Shown here: piece after piece, positions 32,620 through 41,812 of the stretch
Position numbering within the stretch: the first letter of the stretch is position 1
Layout of the letters: each line of letters opens with the position of its first letter
Assembly: GCF_009862785.1 (NCBI RefSeq)
Contig: NZ_WWHU01000001.1
Span: 2,852,001 to 2,916,000, forward strand
DNA from: Gordonia sp. SID5947
Lineage (GTDB): Bacteria > Actinomycetota > Actinomycetes > Mycobacteriales > Mycobacteriaceae
DNA: 64,000 nt
Direction: 5' to 3'
The notes under the pieces: generated by a model
The model's database searches: none
The model's input: only the letters and a program-made list of their open reading frames with translations
What the model was told of the DNA's origin: nothing
Translations under genes and position numbers: made by a program

Positions 32620-35037
32620 ATGGTCGTCATGGCGGGCGGAGACATTCTCGAGGTCGACGGTCGTCGCATCCCCATCACCAACCTCGAGAAGGTGCTGTAT
32701 CCGGAGACCGGTACCCGGAAGTTCGAGGTCATCGACTATTACTCGCGGATCGCCGACGTCATGCTCCCGCATCTCGCCGGGCGACCGGTCACCCGCAAAC
32801 GCTGGCCGAACGGCGTGGAGTCGATGCCGTTCTTCGAGAAGGATCTACCGGAGTCGGCGCCCGCCTGGCTCGAGCGGTTCGGCGAGCAGCACAGCAAACG
32901 GGTCATCACCTACCCGCTTGCGACCTCCCGCGCCGACCTCGTGTGGTTCGGACAGATGGCTGCGCTGGAACTGCACACCCCGCAGTGGCGCGTCCCCGAC
33001 CCGCACACGGCACCCAACGCCGATCGCCTCGTCCTCGATCTCGACCCCGGCCCGGACGTCCCGCTGTCGCAGTGCGCAGAGGTGGCGCTGATGATCCGCG
33101 ACATGCTGTCGGCCGCCGGCCTGACCGCCTATCCGGTGACGAGCGGCGGCAAGGGTCTGCACCTGTACGCGCGGTTCGACCGCCCCGTCTCTCCGGACGC
33201 GGCGCGCACGGTCGCCAAGCAGATCGCCACCAGCCTCGCCGCCGCACATCCCGAGTCGATAACCGCGACCATGTCCAAGTCGATCCGGGCCGGCAAGGTC
33301 TTCATCGACTGGAGCCAGAACAGCGGGTCGAAGACCACGCTGGCGCCGTACTCGATGCGCGGGCGCGAGCAGCCGTGGGTCGCCGCGCCGCGGTCCTGGG
33401 ACGAGCTGACCGACCCCGACATCGGCCAGCTGCTCTTCCACGAGGTCCTCGAACGGGTTGCCACCGAGGGCGACCTACTCCTCGACCTCGACGACGAGCA
33501 CGATGCCGGGGACCTCGACACCGACGCCGTCGTCGCGGCCGCCACCGCGGCTCCCCCCGTCACGGATCGGCCCACCACGGACCCGCCCACCGCCGACCCG
33601 CCCATCCCCAACGCGGTTGTCAGCCTGGGTGAATACCGTCGCAAGCGCGACGCCGACAAGACTCCCGAGCCGTTCGGCGACGAAGCGCACCGCGACCGCG
33701 CCGACGGGGATGCGTCGTCCGATCCGATCTTCGTCATCCAGGAGCACCACGCACGCCGCCTGCACTACGACTTCCGGTTGGAGCGCGACGGCGTGCTGGT
33801 CTCGTGGGCGGTCCCGAAGAACCTGCCCGACGACCCCGGGCAGAACCGGCTGGCGGTGCACACCGAAGATCATCCGATGGATTACGCCGACTTCGAAGGC
33901 GACATCCCGCACGGCGAGTACGGCGGCGGACACGTGGAGATCTGGGACCGCGGCACATATGAGACCGAGAAGTGGCGCGAGAACGAGGTGATCGTCCGAT
34001 TACACGGCAGTCGGGTGCAGGGTCGGTACGCACTCATCAAGACAGGCGACAAGAATTGGCTCGCCCATCTGATGAGCGATGAGCCGCGTCCGATCATGCC
34101 CGACAGTCTGCGCGATCCGCGCCCGATGCTGGCCACCGACGAGTCGATCGAGAACCTCGACGGCCGCGACTGGGCGTTCGAAGGGAAGTGGGACGGATAT
34201 CGGATCCTGTTGCGCTACATCGACGGTGATTTCCGCCTCACGTCGCGTTCGGGTATCGACATGACCGCGGATTTTCCCCAATTACGTTCTGTCGCCGACG
34301 ATCTCGGGCTGATCGACGTGGTTCTCGACGGCGAGGTGGTGGCTCTCGATGCGAGCGGCCGCACCAACTTCACGCTGCTCGCAGCGCGGAACACCACCGC
34401 CGAGGACCTCACCGTCAAGCTGTACATCTTCGACGTGCTGTACCTCAACGGCACGTCACTGTTACGCCGGCCGTGGTCGCAACGACGGGAGCTGCTGGAG
34501 GAACTCGCACCTGCGTTCGCACACTCCGCATATGCGGAAGTGCCACCGCTGCTCGACGGGCCCGGACGGGCCGCACTGGAGCACAGTCGCGAACAGGGTT
34601 ATGAGGGCGTGGTCGCCAAGCGACGGACATCGACGTACCAGCAGGGTCGACGCACCACCAAATGGCTCAAACACAAGAACTGGAGCGACATCGAGGTCGT
34701 GATCGGCGGATACCGTCCCGGTCGCGGCAACCGGTCGAACACCATCGGGTCGTTGCTGCTCGGCCTGCCCGAGGAGACCGGGCTACGGTACGTCGGGCGG
34801 GTGGGCACGGGCTTCAGCGATGCCCAACTACGCTCACTCGCCGACGAACTCGAGCCGCTGCGGATCAAGACCTGTCCGTTCGTCGACAAGCTCGACAGGC
34901 CCGTCTCGTCGAGCGCGGTGTGGGTGCTGCCGAAGCTCGTCGGGGAGGTCCGGTTCATGGATTGGACCACCACCGGGCACCTGCGCCACCCGAGTTGGCG
35001 CGGCATCCGGCGTGACAAGCTGCCCGGAGATCTCTGA
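32620..35037 (+). CDS. ligD: Multifunctional ATP-dependent DNA ligase D (polymerase-phosphoesterase-ligase)
   Basis: The 805-residue protein has three domains in the mycobacterial order. The polymerase/primase part (about 1-300) has LVLDLDPGPD with the two metal-binding Asp. The 3'-phosphoesterase part (about 350-490) has IQEHHARRLHYDFRLERDG and DIPHGEYGGGHVEIWDRG. The ligase part (about 510-800) has EGKWDGYR, in which Lys receives AMP, then LDGEVVALD and KWLKHKNW. With Ku it repairs double-strand breaks. ATG 32620 or 32629 are both possible starts. The polymerase-phosphoesterase linker is Asp/Pro/Thr rich. Confidence 0.96.
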   Translation: MVVMAGGDILEVDGRRIPITNLEKVLYPETGTRKFEVIDYYSRIADVMLPHLAGRPVTRKRWPNGVESMPFFEKDLPESAPAWLERFGEQHSKRVITYPLATSRADLVWFGQMAALELHTPQWRVPDPHTAPNADRLVLDLDPGPDVPLSQCAEVALMIRDMLSAAGLTAYPVTSGGKGLHLYARFDRPVSPDAARTVAKQIATSLAAAHPESITATMSKSIRAGKVFIDWSQNSGSKTTLAPYSMRGREQPWVAAPRSWDELTDPDIGQLLFHEVLERVATEGDLLLDLDDEHDAGDLDTDAVVAAATAAPPVTDRPTTDPPTADPPIPNAVVSLGEYRRKRDADKTPEPFGDEAHRDRADGDASSDPIFVIQEHHARRLHYDFRLERDGVLVSWAVPKNLPDDPGQNRLAVHTEDHPMDYADFEGDIPHGEYGGGHVEIWDRGTYETEKWRENEVIVRLHGSRVQGRYALIKTGDKNWLAHLMSDEPRPIMPDSLRDPRPMLATDESIENLDGRDWAFEGKWDGYRILLRYIDGDFRLTSRSGIDMTADFPQLRSVADDLGLIDVVLDGEVVALDASGRTNFTLLAARNTTAEDLTVKLYIFDVLYLNGTSLLRRPWSQRRELLEELAPAFAHSAYAEVPPLLDGPGRAALEHSREQGYEGVVAKRRTSTYQQGRRTTKWLKHKNWSDIEVVIGGYRPGRGNRSNTIGSLLLGLPEETGLRYVGRVGTGFSDAQLRSLADELEPLRIKTCPFVDKLDRPVSSSAVWVLPKLVGEVRFMDWTTTGHLRHPSWRGIRRDKLPGDL

Positions 35038-35066
35038 ACCCCTGTCCATCGTGGAAAGGAACACCT

Positions 35067-35822
35067 GTGTCCGACGAGATGATCACGATCTCCACCCCCG
35101 ACGGCGTGGCCGACGCCTATCTCACGCGTCCGGACGACGCCTCCGGCCCTCTGCCGGGTGTGTTGTTCGCCATCGACGCCATCGGCTTGCGCCCGCAGAC
35201 CAAGCAGATGGCAGATCGGATCGCGTCGTGGGGATACGTCGTGCTGGCGCCGAATGTCTTCTATCGTTCCGGTGCCGCAACCGATCTCGAGCCCACCGCC
35301 GACCTCACCGATCCGGCGAGCCGGGCCGACTTCTTCACGGAGGTGATGCCCCGGGTCCGGGCACTCACCGACGATCTCGCCGCGCCGGACCTGTCGGCGT
35401 ACATCGACACACTGCGGGGGTTGGACGGCGTCGCCGACGGGGACGTGGGGATCACCGGCTACTGTATGGGCGGACGTCTCGCGCTGCTCGCCGCGGCCAC
35501 CCGACCGGACGTCGTGGGCGCGATCGGGATGTTCCACACCGGCGGCCTGGTCACCGACGACGACAGCAGCCCGCACCGGCGGTTGCCCGACGTCCGTGCC
35601 GACGTCCTCGCCATCCACGCCGACGAGGATCAGTCGCTGCCCCCGGAGGCCGTCGCCGCGTTCGAGCACGCACTCAGCTCATGCGGTGTCACCCACTCCG
35701 CGTCGGTGTACCCGGGAGCCCACCATGGCTACACGATGGCCGACACCGCGATCTATCACCACGAGGCCACCGAGAAGCACTTCGCGGAACTGCAGAAGCT
35801 GTTCGACCGCGCCCTCCACTGA
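35067..35822 (+). CDS. Dienelactone hydrolase family protein
   Basis: The 251-residue alpha/beta hydrolase has the dienelactone-hydrolase nucleophile ITGYCMGGR (Cys at about 132), the acid in HADEDQSLPPE and the His in YPGAHHGYTM. GTG 35067 follows AAAGGAAC by 4 nt. Dienelactone hydrolases act in chloroaromatic ring-cleavage pathways, but most actinobacterial members have unknown substrates. It starts 29 bp after ligD on the same strand and may be co-transcribed by read-through. Confidence 0.9.
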   Translation: MSDEMITISTPDGVADAYLTRPDDASGPLPGVLFAIDAIGLRPQTKQMADRIASWGYVVLAPNVFYRSGAATDLEPTADLTDPASRADFFTEVMPRVRALTDDLAAPDLSAYIDTLRGLDGVADGDVGITGYCMGGRLALLAAATRPDVVGAIGMFHTGGLVTDDDSSPHRRLPDVRADVLAIHADEDQSLPPEAVAAFEHALSSCGVTHSASVYPGAHHGYTMADTAIYHHEATEKHFAELQKLFDRALH

Positions 35823-35845
35823 ACCGGTGCGAGGCGGGCACCGGT
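35823..35845. terminator. Terminator hairpin between convergent genes
   Basis: ACCGGTGC and GCACCGGT form a perfect 8-bp stem with a 7-nt loop, directly after the hydrolase stop and 10 bp before the SDR stop on the other strand. Confidence 0.75.
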
Positions 35846-35855
35846 CGACCACGGG

Positions 35856-36680
35856 TCACAGCTGCTGGCGCACCCGCTGATCGGCGACGAATGTCGCCGC
35901 CAGCTTCTGCATCAGGCCCGGCGCCATGCGCGAGAAGCGCCACGCCATCCGCGCCTGGACGGGTACCACCAGCAGCGGCTTGTCGTCGACGATCGCACCG
36001 AGCGCCTCCCTCGCAAGCCGGTCGGGCGCATAGGGTGTCCGGATCCCTTGCCCTGACAGGTAGTAGGTCCGCCCGGTGAACCCGCCGACACCTGGCGCGT
36101 CGAGTATCGGCGTGTCCACGGCCGCCGGGCAGAGCGCCAGCACACCGACGCCGCGCGCGGCGGCCTCCGTCCGCAATGCCAGCGACAGCCCGACGACCGC
36201 GTGTTTCGTCATGACATAACTCGTGAGCAGTCCGGCCGGGGCGAGCCCGGCCATCGACGCCGTGTTGACGATGTGCCCGGAGCCTTGCCGGATCATGTGC
36301 GGGTAAGCCGCTGCGACACCGTGCACCACGCCGCGGATGTTGACATCGATGATGTGGTCCCACTGGTCGGGCGCCAGGAGTTCGGTGTTCCCACCGAGCA
36401 CGATCCCCGCGTTGTTGAACATGAGGTCGATGCGTCCGTCCGTCGACACCACCTCGTCGATCAGGGCACGGACCGCATCGCCGTCGGTGACGTCGAGAGC
36501 CGCGGCCCGCGACGTCCCTGGCGCGCCGGCCGTCGCACCCACGACCGCTTCCGCCGCAGCGACGTCCAGATCCGTGCAGACGACGTTCGCGCCCGCGGAG
36601 GTGAGCGCTCTGGTGAGCGCGGCGCCGATTCCCGAACCCCCACCGGTCACCACCGCAGTCGCTCCGGCGAATCGCGCCAT
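35856..36680 (-). CDS. Short-chain dehydrogenase/reductase
   Basis: The 274-residue SDR has TGGGSGIG at residues about 12-19, DLD after the second strand, NNAGIVLGG, Ser in TASMAGL and the catalytic YVMTK. The C-terminal 40 residues (ARMAWRFSRMAPGLMQKLAA) are amphipathic and may associate with membrane. ATG 36680 gives the usual short lead (MARFAGATAVVTGG); the frame extends to 36710. Substrate is unknown. Confidence 0.88.
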   Translation of the reverse strand: MARFAGATAVVTGGGSGIGAALTRALTSAGANVVCTDLDVAAAEAVVGATAGAPGTSRAAALDVTDGDAVRALIDEVVSTDGRIDLMFNNAGIVLGGNTELLAPDQWDHIIDVNIRGVVHGVAAAYPHMIRQGSGHIVNTASMAGLAPAGLLTSYVMTKHAVVGLSLALRTEAAARGVGVLALCPAAVDTPILDAPGVGGFTGRTYYLSGQGIRTPYAPDRLAREALGAIVDDKPLLVVPVQARMAWRFSRMAPGLMQKLAATFVADQRVRQQL

Positions 36681-36843
36681 GTCACGTTGCCGCCCACCTC
36701 GTAGTCTCATCCGCCGACTTTCATATGCCCGACGCCGGCTGTCAACACCCGGTCCGGACGGGACGCGCGGGGATCGAGGGCTCAGTGCGCCTTCCGTCGC
36801 CGATGTGACTAGCCTCAGGTGAGTCCGTCATCGAGGAGCGCGT

Positions 36844-37602
36844 GTGTTTGTCGTCGCCCACATCAGCGACCTGCATTTCAATGGCACGCGGTACAACCGC
36901 AGCCGTATCGAATCGACGCTTGGCTACATCAATGCCCGCGCCGACGGCATCGACGCACTCTTGGTGACCGGTGACATCACCGATGAGGGCAGCGAGTCGG
37001 AGTACCGCGAGGCGTTCGGGGTGCTCGAGAGCCCGCTGCCGATGCTCATCACCGCGGGCAATCATGACCGACGAGAGGCTTTCAACGCTCACCTGATGGG
37101 CCGGGTGACCGATGAACCGGTCAATCAGGTCGCGCTGATCGGCGGCGTGTTGTTCGTGGTCTGCGACAGTTCCATCCCCGAACGCAACGACGGCCACCTC
37201 ACCGACGACACGCTCGCCTGGGCGTCCGCCGAGATCGCCGCCGCCGGACCGACCACCCCGGTGCTGATCGCGTTCCACCACCCGCCGACGACGCTGGGGA
37301 TGCCGTTCATGGATTCCATCCGGCAGATGGGTGAAGAGCGACTGGCCGCGCTCGTCGACCAGCATCCGAACATCGTCGCCTTCCTGTGCGGCCATGCTCA
37401 CACGCCATCTGTCACCACCTTCGCCGGTCGGCCGCTGGCGATCGCACCCGGGGTCGCCTCGACACTCAACCTGCCGTTCGAGGGCTCCGACATCGTCAAC
37501 CGCGGCCAGCCGCCGGGCATCTCGTTCCATGTTCTCGACGGACTCGACGGACCGCCCGACGGCTGGCGCCTGATCACCCACTTCCGTTCGGTGGAGTTCT
37601 GA
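36844..37602 (+). CDS. Calcineurin-like metallophosphoesterase (cyclic nucleotide phosphodiesterase type)
   Basis: The 252-residue protein shows the full metal-binding set: ISDLHFNG (Asp, His), VTGDITD (Asp), AGNHDRR (Asn, His), AFHHPP and CGHAHT. This layout matches class III cyclic nucleotide phosphodiesterases such as Rv0805 and CpdA, which need two metal ions. GTG 36844 has GAGGAG 6 nt upstream. Hydrolysis of cAMP is likely but such enzymes often prefer other phosphodiesters. A GGCGG...CCGCC hairpin (37607-37628) follows in the 27-bp convergent gap. Confidence 0.9.
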   Translation: MFVVAHISDLHFNGTRYNRSRIESTLGYINARADGIDALLVTGDITDEGSESEYREAFGVLESPLPMLITAGNHDRREAFNAHLMGRVTDEPVNQVALIGGVLFVVCDSSIPERNDGHLTDDTLAWASAEIAAAGPTTPVLIAFHHPPTTLGMPFMDSIRQMGEERLAALVDQHPNIVAFLCGHAHTPSVTTFAGRPLAIAPGVASTLNLPFEGSDIVNRGQPPGISFHVLDGLDGPPDGWRLITHFRSVEF

Positions 37603-37629
37603 CGTCGGCGGCACGGGTGCGCACCGCCA

Positions 37630-39860
37630 CTACGTGAGTGTGGTGCCCGCGTGCGCCTCGGTACCCGCGAGCTGTAGGCCGGTCGCGGTCACCTCGAACA
37701 CCTGCGCGGTGGGGATGTCGAAGAACAGACCGACCACGCGCAACCTGCCGTCGGCGGCCGCGGGACCCACCACCGGATCACGCATCAGGTTCTCGACCTG
37801 TTTGGCGACGTTGACCACGGCGAGTTGATCGACTTCGGCGAATCCCGCGTCCGCGGCGGCACGCCCGGCGGGATGACCCAGTCGGTGTGCCGCCAGACTC
37901 GGGATGGCATGGCCCAGCCACGATCCGATCTTGCCACCGGCCGCGTCGGCGCCGGCGAGCATGGCCTTCATCGCCCCACAGGACGAATGTCCGCAGACGA
38001 CAACCGAACTCACACCGATCTCGCCTACCGCGAACTCGAGTGATGCGGCCACCGACGTGTCGGTGGACGCCTCACCCGGAACCAGGTTGCCGACATTGCG
38101 GACGGTGAAGAGATCACCCGGGCCGCTCGCGGTGATGATGTTGGGCATCAGCCGCGAATCGGCACATGTCAGGAACAACGAGTCCGGGTCCTGGCTGTGG
38201 ATGACGTCGGACGTCGCCGCGCGCAGGATGTCGACGTGATCGCGGTGATACTCCGAGACACCGCCCATGATCGAGCGGAGCGCGGGCGCGGTGGTGCCGG
38301 TGGCCGCGGCGTGTGGCCGACGACTACGCCACGGCGTGAGTCCGATCGCGCCTGAGGTGTGACGTCGCGGCGGTGCCGCACGCGCGTGTTCCAGACGGGC
38401 CTTGCCCCTCTCGAGCACGAGGACCGATCCACCGGCCGCCTCGTGCGCCCATACCCAGTCCTCGATCGCCTCGGTCGCGGCGTGGTCGAGGAAGTCCGTG
38501 TCGAGTTCCAGGGTCACATGGGCGGCCTCGGGTACCGCGGTCAGCGCCTTGTTGAGCTTCGGCAGGGACAGGAAGCTCAGCGAGCCCCTGGCGTGGATCA
38601 GCCACTGACGCGACCCCTCCGTCCCGAAGGGTTCCGAGACGATGTCGGCCCGCACCACTCGCCAGACCACCAGCGCGATGGCCAGTGCCAGACCGATCGC
38701 GACCCCTTCGAGGAGGTTGAGGAAGACCACGGAGGCCACGGTGACCGCGTACACCCAGAGATCACCGGTCTTCAGCGCGGTCTTCATGTGCGCGAGCTTG
38801 ACCAACTGGATACCGATGACCACCAGCAGACCGGCCAGAGCCGCGGTGGGGATCTGCTCCACGAGCCCGGTCAGCAACACGGCGAACACCAATACCCAGA
38901 CGCCGTGCAGGACCGCCGACGCCCGGGTCTTCGCACCGCTGGCGACGTTGGTGGTGCTGCGCACGATGACACCGGTGACCGGCAGCCCGCCGAGCAGACC
39001 CGACGTGATGTTCGCGCCGCCCTGGCCCAGCATCTCGCGGTTGAAGTCGCTGCGCGGGCCGGTGTGCATCTTGTCGACGGCGACCGCCGACAACAACGAT
39101 TCGACGCTCGCGATCAGAGCGACGGTGACGATGCCCATCACCACCGCACCCCAGTTGCCGGTCGGCAGCTGGGGAGTGCGATGGCCTCGAAGAGGTTGCC
39201 GTCCAGCGCAATCCGTTCGATATCGAGTCCGAGGATCACCGTCAGAGCGGTCGCGGCGACGATCGCGACGAGCGGTCCGGGCACCTTGCGCACCGCCACC
39301 GGAAGCATGGTCCAGGTGAGCATCATGACGATCACCAGCCCACCGATCACTGCGCTCTGCCAGTCGACGTTCAACACATTGGCCGGGAGTTGGGTCACGT
39401 TCTCCAGTGCGGTGCTGCCCGATTCGCCGCCGAGGAGCACGTGGACCTGCTGGAGCGCGATGGTGATGCCGATCCCGGCGAGCATCGCGTGCACCACCAC
39501 CGGGGCGATCGCCAGCGCGGCTCCCGCCTTCTTGCTCAGGCCGAACAGAATCTGAAGGATTCCGGCGGCGACGGTGATGAAACACGTGATCTTCCAACCG
39601 AAATTGGCGACCAGTTCCGCGACGACCACCGTGAGTCCGGCTGCCGGGCCCGACACCTGCAACGGACTGCCGCCGATCAGTCCGGCCACCACACCACCCA
39701 CGACGGCGGCGATCAGACCGGCCATCACCGGCGCGTCGGATGCGATCGCGATACCCAACGAGAGGGGAAGGGCGACCAGGAACACGACCAGCGAAGCAGG
39801 GAGGTCGTATCTCAGGTTGGCGCGAAGTTCGTGCAAAGAGGACATCTCCGGCATCTGCAT
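37630..39860 (-). pseudogene. SulP-type anion transporter fused to beta-carbonic anhydrase, apparent frameshift
   Basis: From ATG 39860 the frame encodes a SulP transporter (LRANLRYDLPASLVVFLVALP..., about 10 membrane segments) and runs to a false stop at 39138. The neighbouring frame continues from QLPTGNWGAVVMG through the rest of SulP, a STAS domain and a beta-carbonic anhydrase (CADSRLMP, GHSSCGAM: zinc ligands Cys, Asp, His, Cys) to 37630. One added base in the GGGG run at 39171-39174 restores 743 residues, close to M. tuberculosis Rv3273. It would couple bicarbonate or other anion uptake to CO2 hydration. The start follows TACGGT by 7 nt. Confidence 0.88.
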
Positions 39861-39867
39861 GCACTCG

Positions 39868-39873
39868 ACCGTA
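39868..39873 (-). promoter_or_regulatory. -10 box TACGGT of the SulP-carbonic anhydrase gene
   Basis: TACGGT ends 7 nt before ATG 39860 (minus strand) and supports that start over upstream alternatives at 39905. Confidence 0.55.
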
Positions 39874-40029
39874 CCGATGGGATGTTGAGCCGAGGTTTCC
39901 CCCACGTAGCGAGTTCTGTGAGACCGGACAATCTGACGGCGGCACTGTGTCCTGGTTCACCGCCGCCTGCCTGGCGGCGAAACATGCATCACCGCTTATG
40001 TTTTCGACGGCGACGCATCACGCGCCCGA

Positions 40030-41058
40030 TCAGTTGGCCTCCGACGATCCCGTCCCGAGGAGGGTCTCCAGCAACTTGCCGCCGAACTCGGTGATCAGCC
40101 CGGGTCCGGTGTCCGGCAGGTTCTGCGGCGACGGCAGCCCGGTCTGGCGGGACGCCGGGATCTTGGCGGTTCGGGTTGCCTCGAGCCGGATTCCCTTCTG
40201 CTGGTCGCGAGTCAACGGCTTCGCATACTTGGCCAGGTCGGTCGCCGTGGTCACGGTCGCGACGGTCCGCATCCCCACTGCCGCGAAATCTGCTGCACCG
40301 CGCCGGATGTGGTTCGGCGAGGTGATGAGGATGATGTCGGAGATGCCCTGGCCACGCAAGATCTCGGCAGTGTTCTGAGCGTTGGCGACCGTGGACCCGG
40401 ATCGGCCCTCCTCGGTGATCCGGGCTGCGTCGACACCGGCTGCCACCAACCATTTCTTCATCGCCGCCGCCTCGGTGATCCCGGCCTTGGGGACGCCACC
40501 TGTGACCACGATCGGTGCGGTGGTGGTGGTTTCGGCCTGAGCCTTGCCGGCGGTCACCCGTCGGACCAGTTCGGGTGCCATTTTCCCGTCACGGCCGAGC
40601 CCGTACCCGAGAACGACGATCGCGGCTCGTCCGCCGACGGCCTTCGGTGTGGTGTCGGGGACGATCCTCGCGGCCTCCGCGACTCCCTCGTTGATGTTGC
40701 GGGCAGCGGTCGCCAACGCTGGATTGATCCCACGCAGCCGCGCGAGAGCGGCCTGCCGCGTGGCGACGTCGTCGGCCTGATCGGACCAGATCGCCTGCAG
40801 AGCAAGCGCATCCGGATCGACCGGAATGATCGCCAGAGCCTGCTTGATCGCGTCGAGGCCACCCGCCACGTCTCCTGCGGCGAACTTCTGCTGAGCGGAG
40901 TTGTACAGCGTCGCCGGATCGACACTCGTTGCCGCCGGAGCGACGGATCGCTCCGATACGAGGGGCATCGTGCCGACGCCCACACCGCCGATGCCCGCCA
41001 CGGCGATGACCGCCAGCGCAGCAGCACGACGTCGAGTCACTCTGGTCACAATTGTCAC
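40030..41058 (-). CDS. Secreted DUF218 (YdcF/SanA-like) protein
   Basis: The 342-residue protein has an N-terminal signal or anchor (AAALAVIAVAGIGGVGVGTMPLV, residues about 12-34). A helical, tetratricopeptide-like stretch follows (LYNSAQQKFAAGDVAGGLDAIKQALAIIP). From about residue 140 comes the DUF218 domain: AIVVLGYGLGRDG, VVTGGVPKAGITEAAAMKKWL, and ITSPNHIRRGAADF. Such proteins are linked to envelope barrier function in other bacteria, without a settled reaction. GTG 41058 lies 7 nt after TACTGT. Confidence 0.82.
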   Translation of the reverse strand: MTIVTRVTRRRAAALAVIAVAGIGGVGVGTMPLVSERSVAPAATSVDPATLYNSAQQKFAAGDVAGGLDAIKQALAIIPVDPDALALQAIWSDQADDVATRQAALARLRGINPALATAARNINEGVAEAARIVPDTTPKAVGGRAAIVVLGYGLGRDGKMAPELVRRVTAGKAQAETTTTAPIVVTGGVPKAGITEAAAMKKWLVAAGVDAARITEEGRSGSTVANAQNTAEILRGQGISDIILITSPNHIRRGAADFAAVGMRTVATVTTATDLAKYAKPLTRDQQKGIRLEATRTAKIPASRQTGLPSPQNLPDTGPGLITEFGGKLLETLLGTGSSEAN

Positions 41059-41065
41059 TCACGTA

Positions 41066-41071
41066 ACAGTA
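41066..41071 (-). promoter_or_regulatory. -10 box TACTGT of the DUF218 gene
   Basis: TACTGT is 7 nt before GTG 41058 on the minus strand, the leaderless spacing. Confidence 0.5.
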
Positions 41072-41222
41072 GGGTGGTCGGGCAACGCCACGACACCCGT
41101 CCGATCCCAAGTCGATAACGCCCGCCACCCGAACGAGCACGTCTATCCAATCCACCACACATGTCGGTCTCGCTCACCCTGCGCGGATGAGCGAGACCGA
41201 CGTGACCGAGACAGAACGCGCC

Positions 41223-41651
41223 TCACTTGCGCAATCCGACGACCTTCAACAACTCCGGGCGACGCAGGACCAGTCCGACCCACATCAGCACACCGACGTA
41301 CACCGCGAACAGAGTCGCGCTGACAAGCGGCGACTCGATCCGCAGGTTGGCCGTGACCGCGCCTCCGAGGTAGGCGGTGATGCCGAGCGCGCCGAGCACC
41401 GCGGTGCGCGGGATCGCGTACACGACAAGGCAGATCAGCAGGACGACGCCCATGACGTATGTCTGCTCGAGCGGGAATCCGAGCTTCGCGGTGCCCTCGA
41501 CGACGGCCTCGGGCCGCGTCAGCTTGCCGACGACGTCGAAGGCGAGGAAGGCGCCGATCACGACGCTGATGACGATGCCCACGATCTGCCACACGCTACG
41601 GGTGCGGGCGATCTCGCGCGTGGTGGACGGGGTGGCGGTTGCGGTGGCCAT
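41223..41651 (-). CDS. DoxX-like small membrane protein
   Basis: The 142-residue protein has four hydrophobic segments (IVGIVISVVIGAFLAFDVV, VMGVVLLICLVVYAI, AVLGALGITAYLGGAV, ATLFAVYVGVLMWVGLVL) and the DoxX-like KLTRPEAVVEGTAKLGFP loop after the first. ATG 41651 has AGAGGAGC 6-7 nt upstream. The function of this family is not known; some members support redox or thiol stress responses. It stands alone upstream of the 40 kb gene on the same strand. Confidence 0.82.
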   Translation of the reverse strand: MATATATPSTTREIARTRSVWQIVGIVISVVIGAFLAFDVVGKLTRPEAVVEGTAKLGFPLEQTYVMGVVLLICLVVYAIPRTAVLGALGITAYLGGAVTANLRIESPLVSATLFAVYVGVLMWVGLVLRRPELLKVVGLRK

Positions 41652-41759
41652 GACGAGCTCCTCTGTTGGTGGTGGTGTGGTGTTGTGTTGAGGTAGACAC
41701 CACCCCCGCGAGAAACTCATCGGCAATCGCATGCGTGTGGCGATTGTCCGCACAGAGAA

Positions 41760-41796
41760 CTGCCCCCGCTCATCCCGTTTCCGGGCGCGGGGGCAG
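41760..41796 (-). terminator. Terminator hairpin after pntB
   Basis: CTGCCCCCGC and GCGGGGGCAG form a perfect 10-bp stem with a 17-nt loop, 16 nt after the pntB stop. The minus strand then reads TTCTCT, a weak U-rich tail. Confidence 0.85.
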
Positions 41797-41812
41797 TTCG
41801 CGATGGCGCGCT

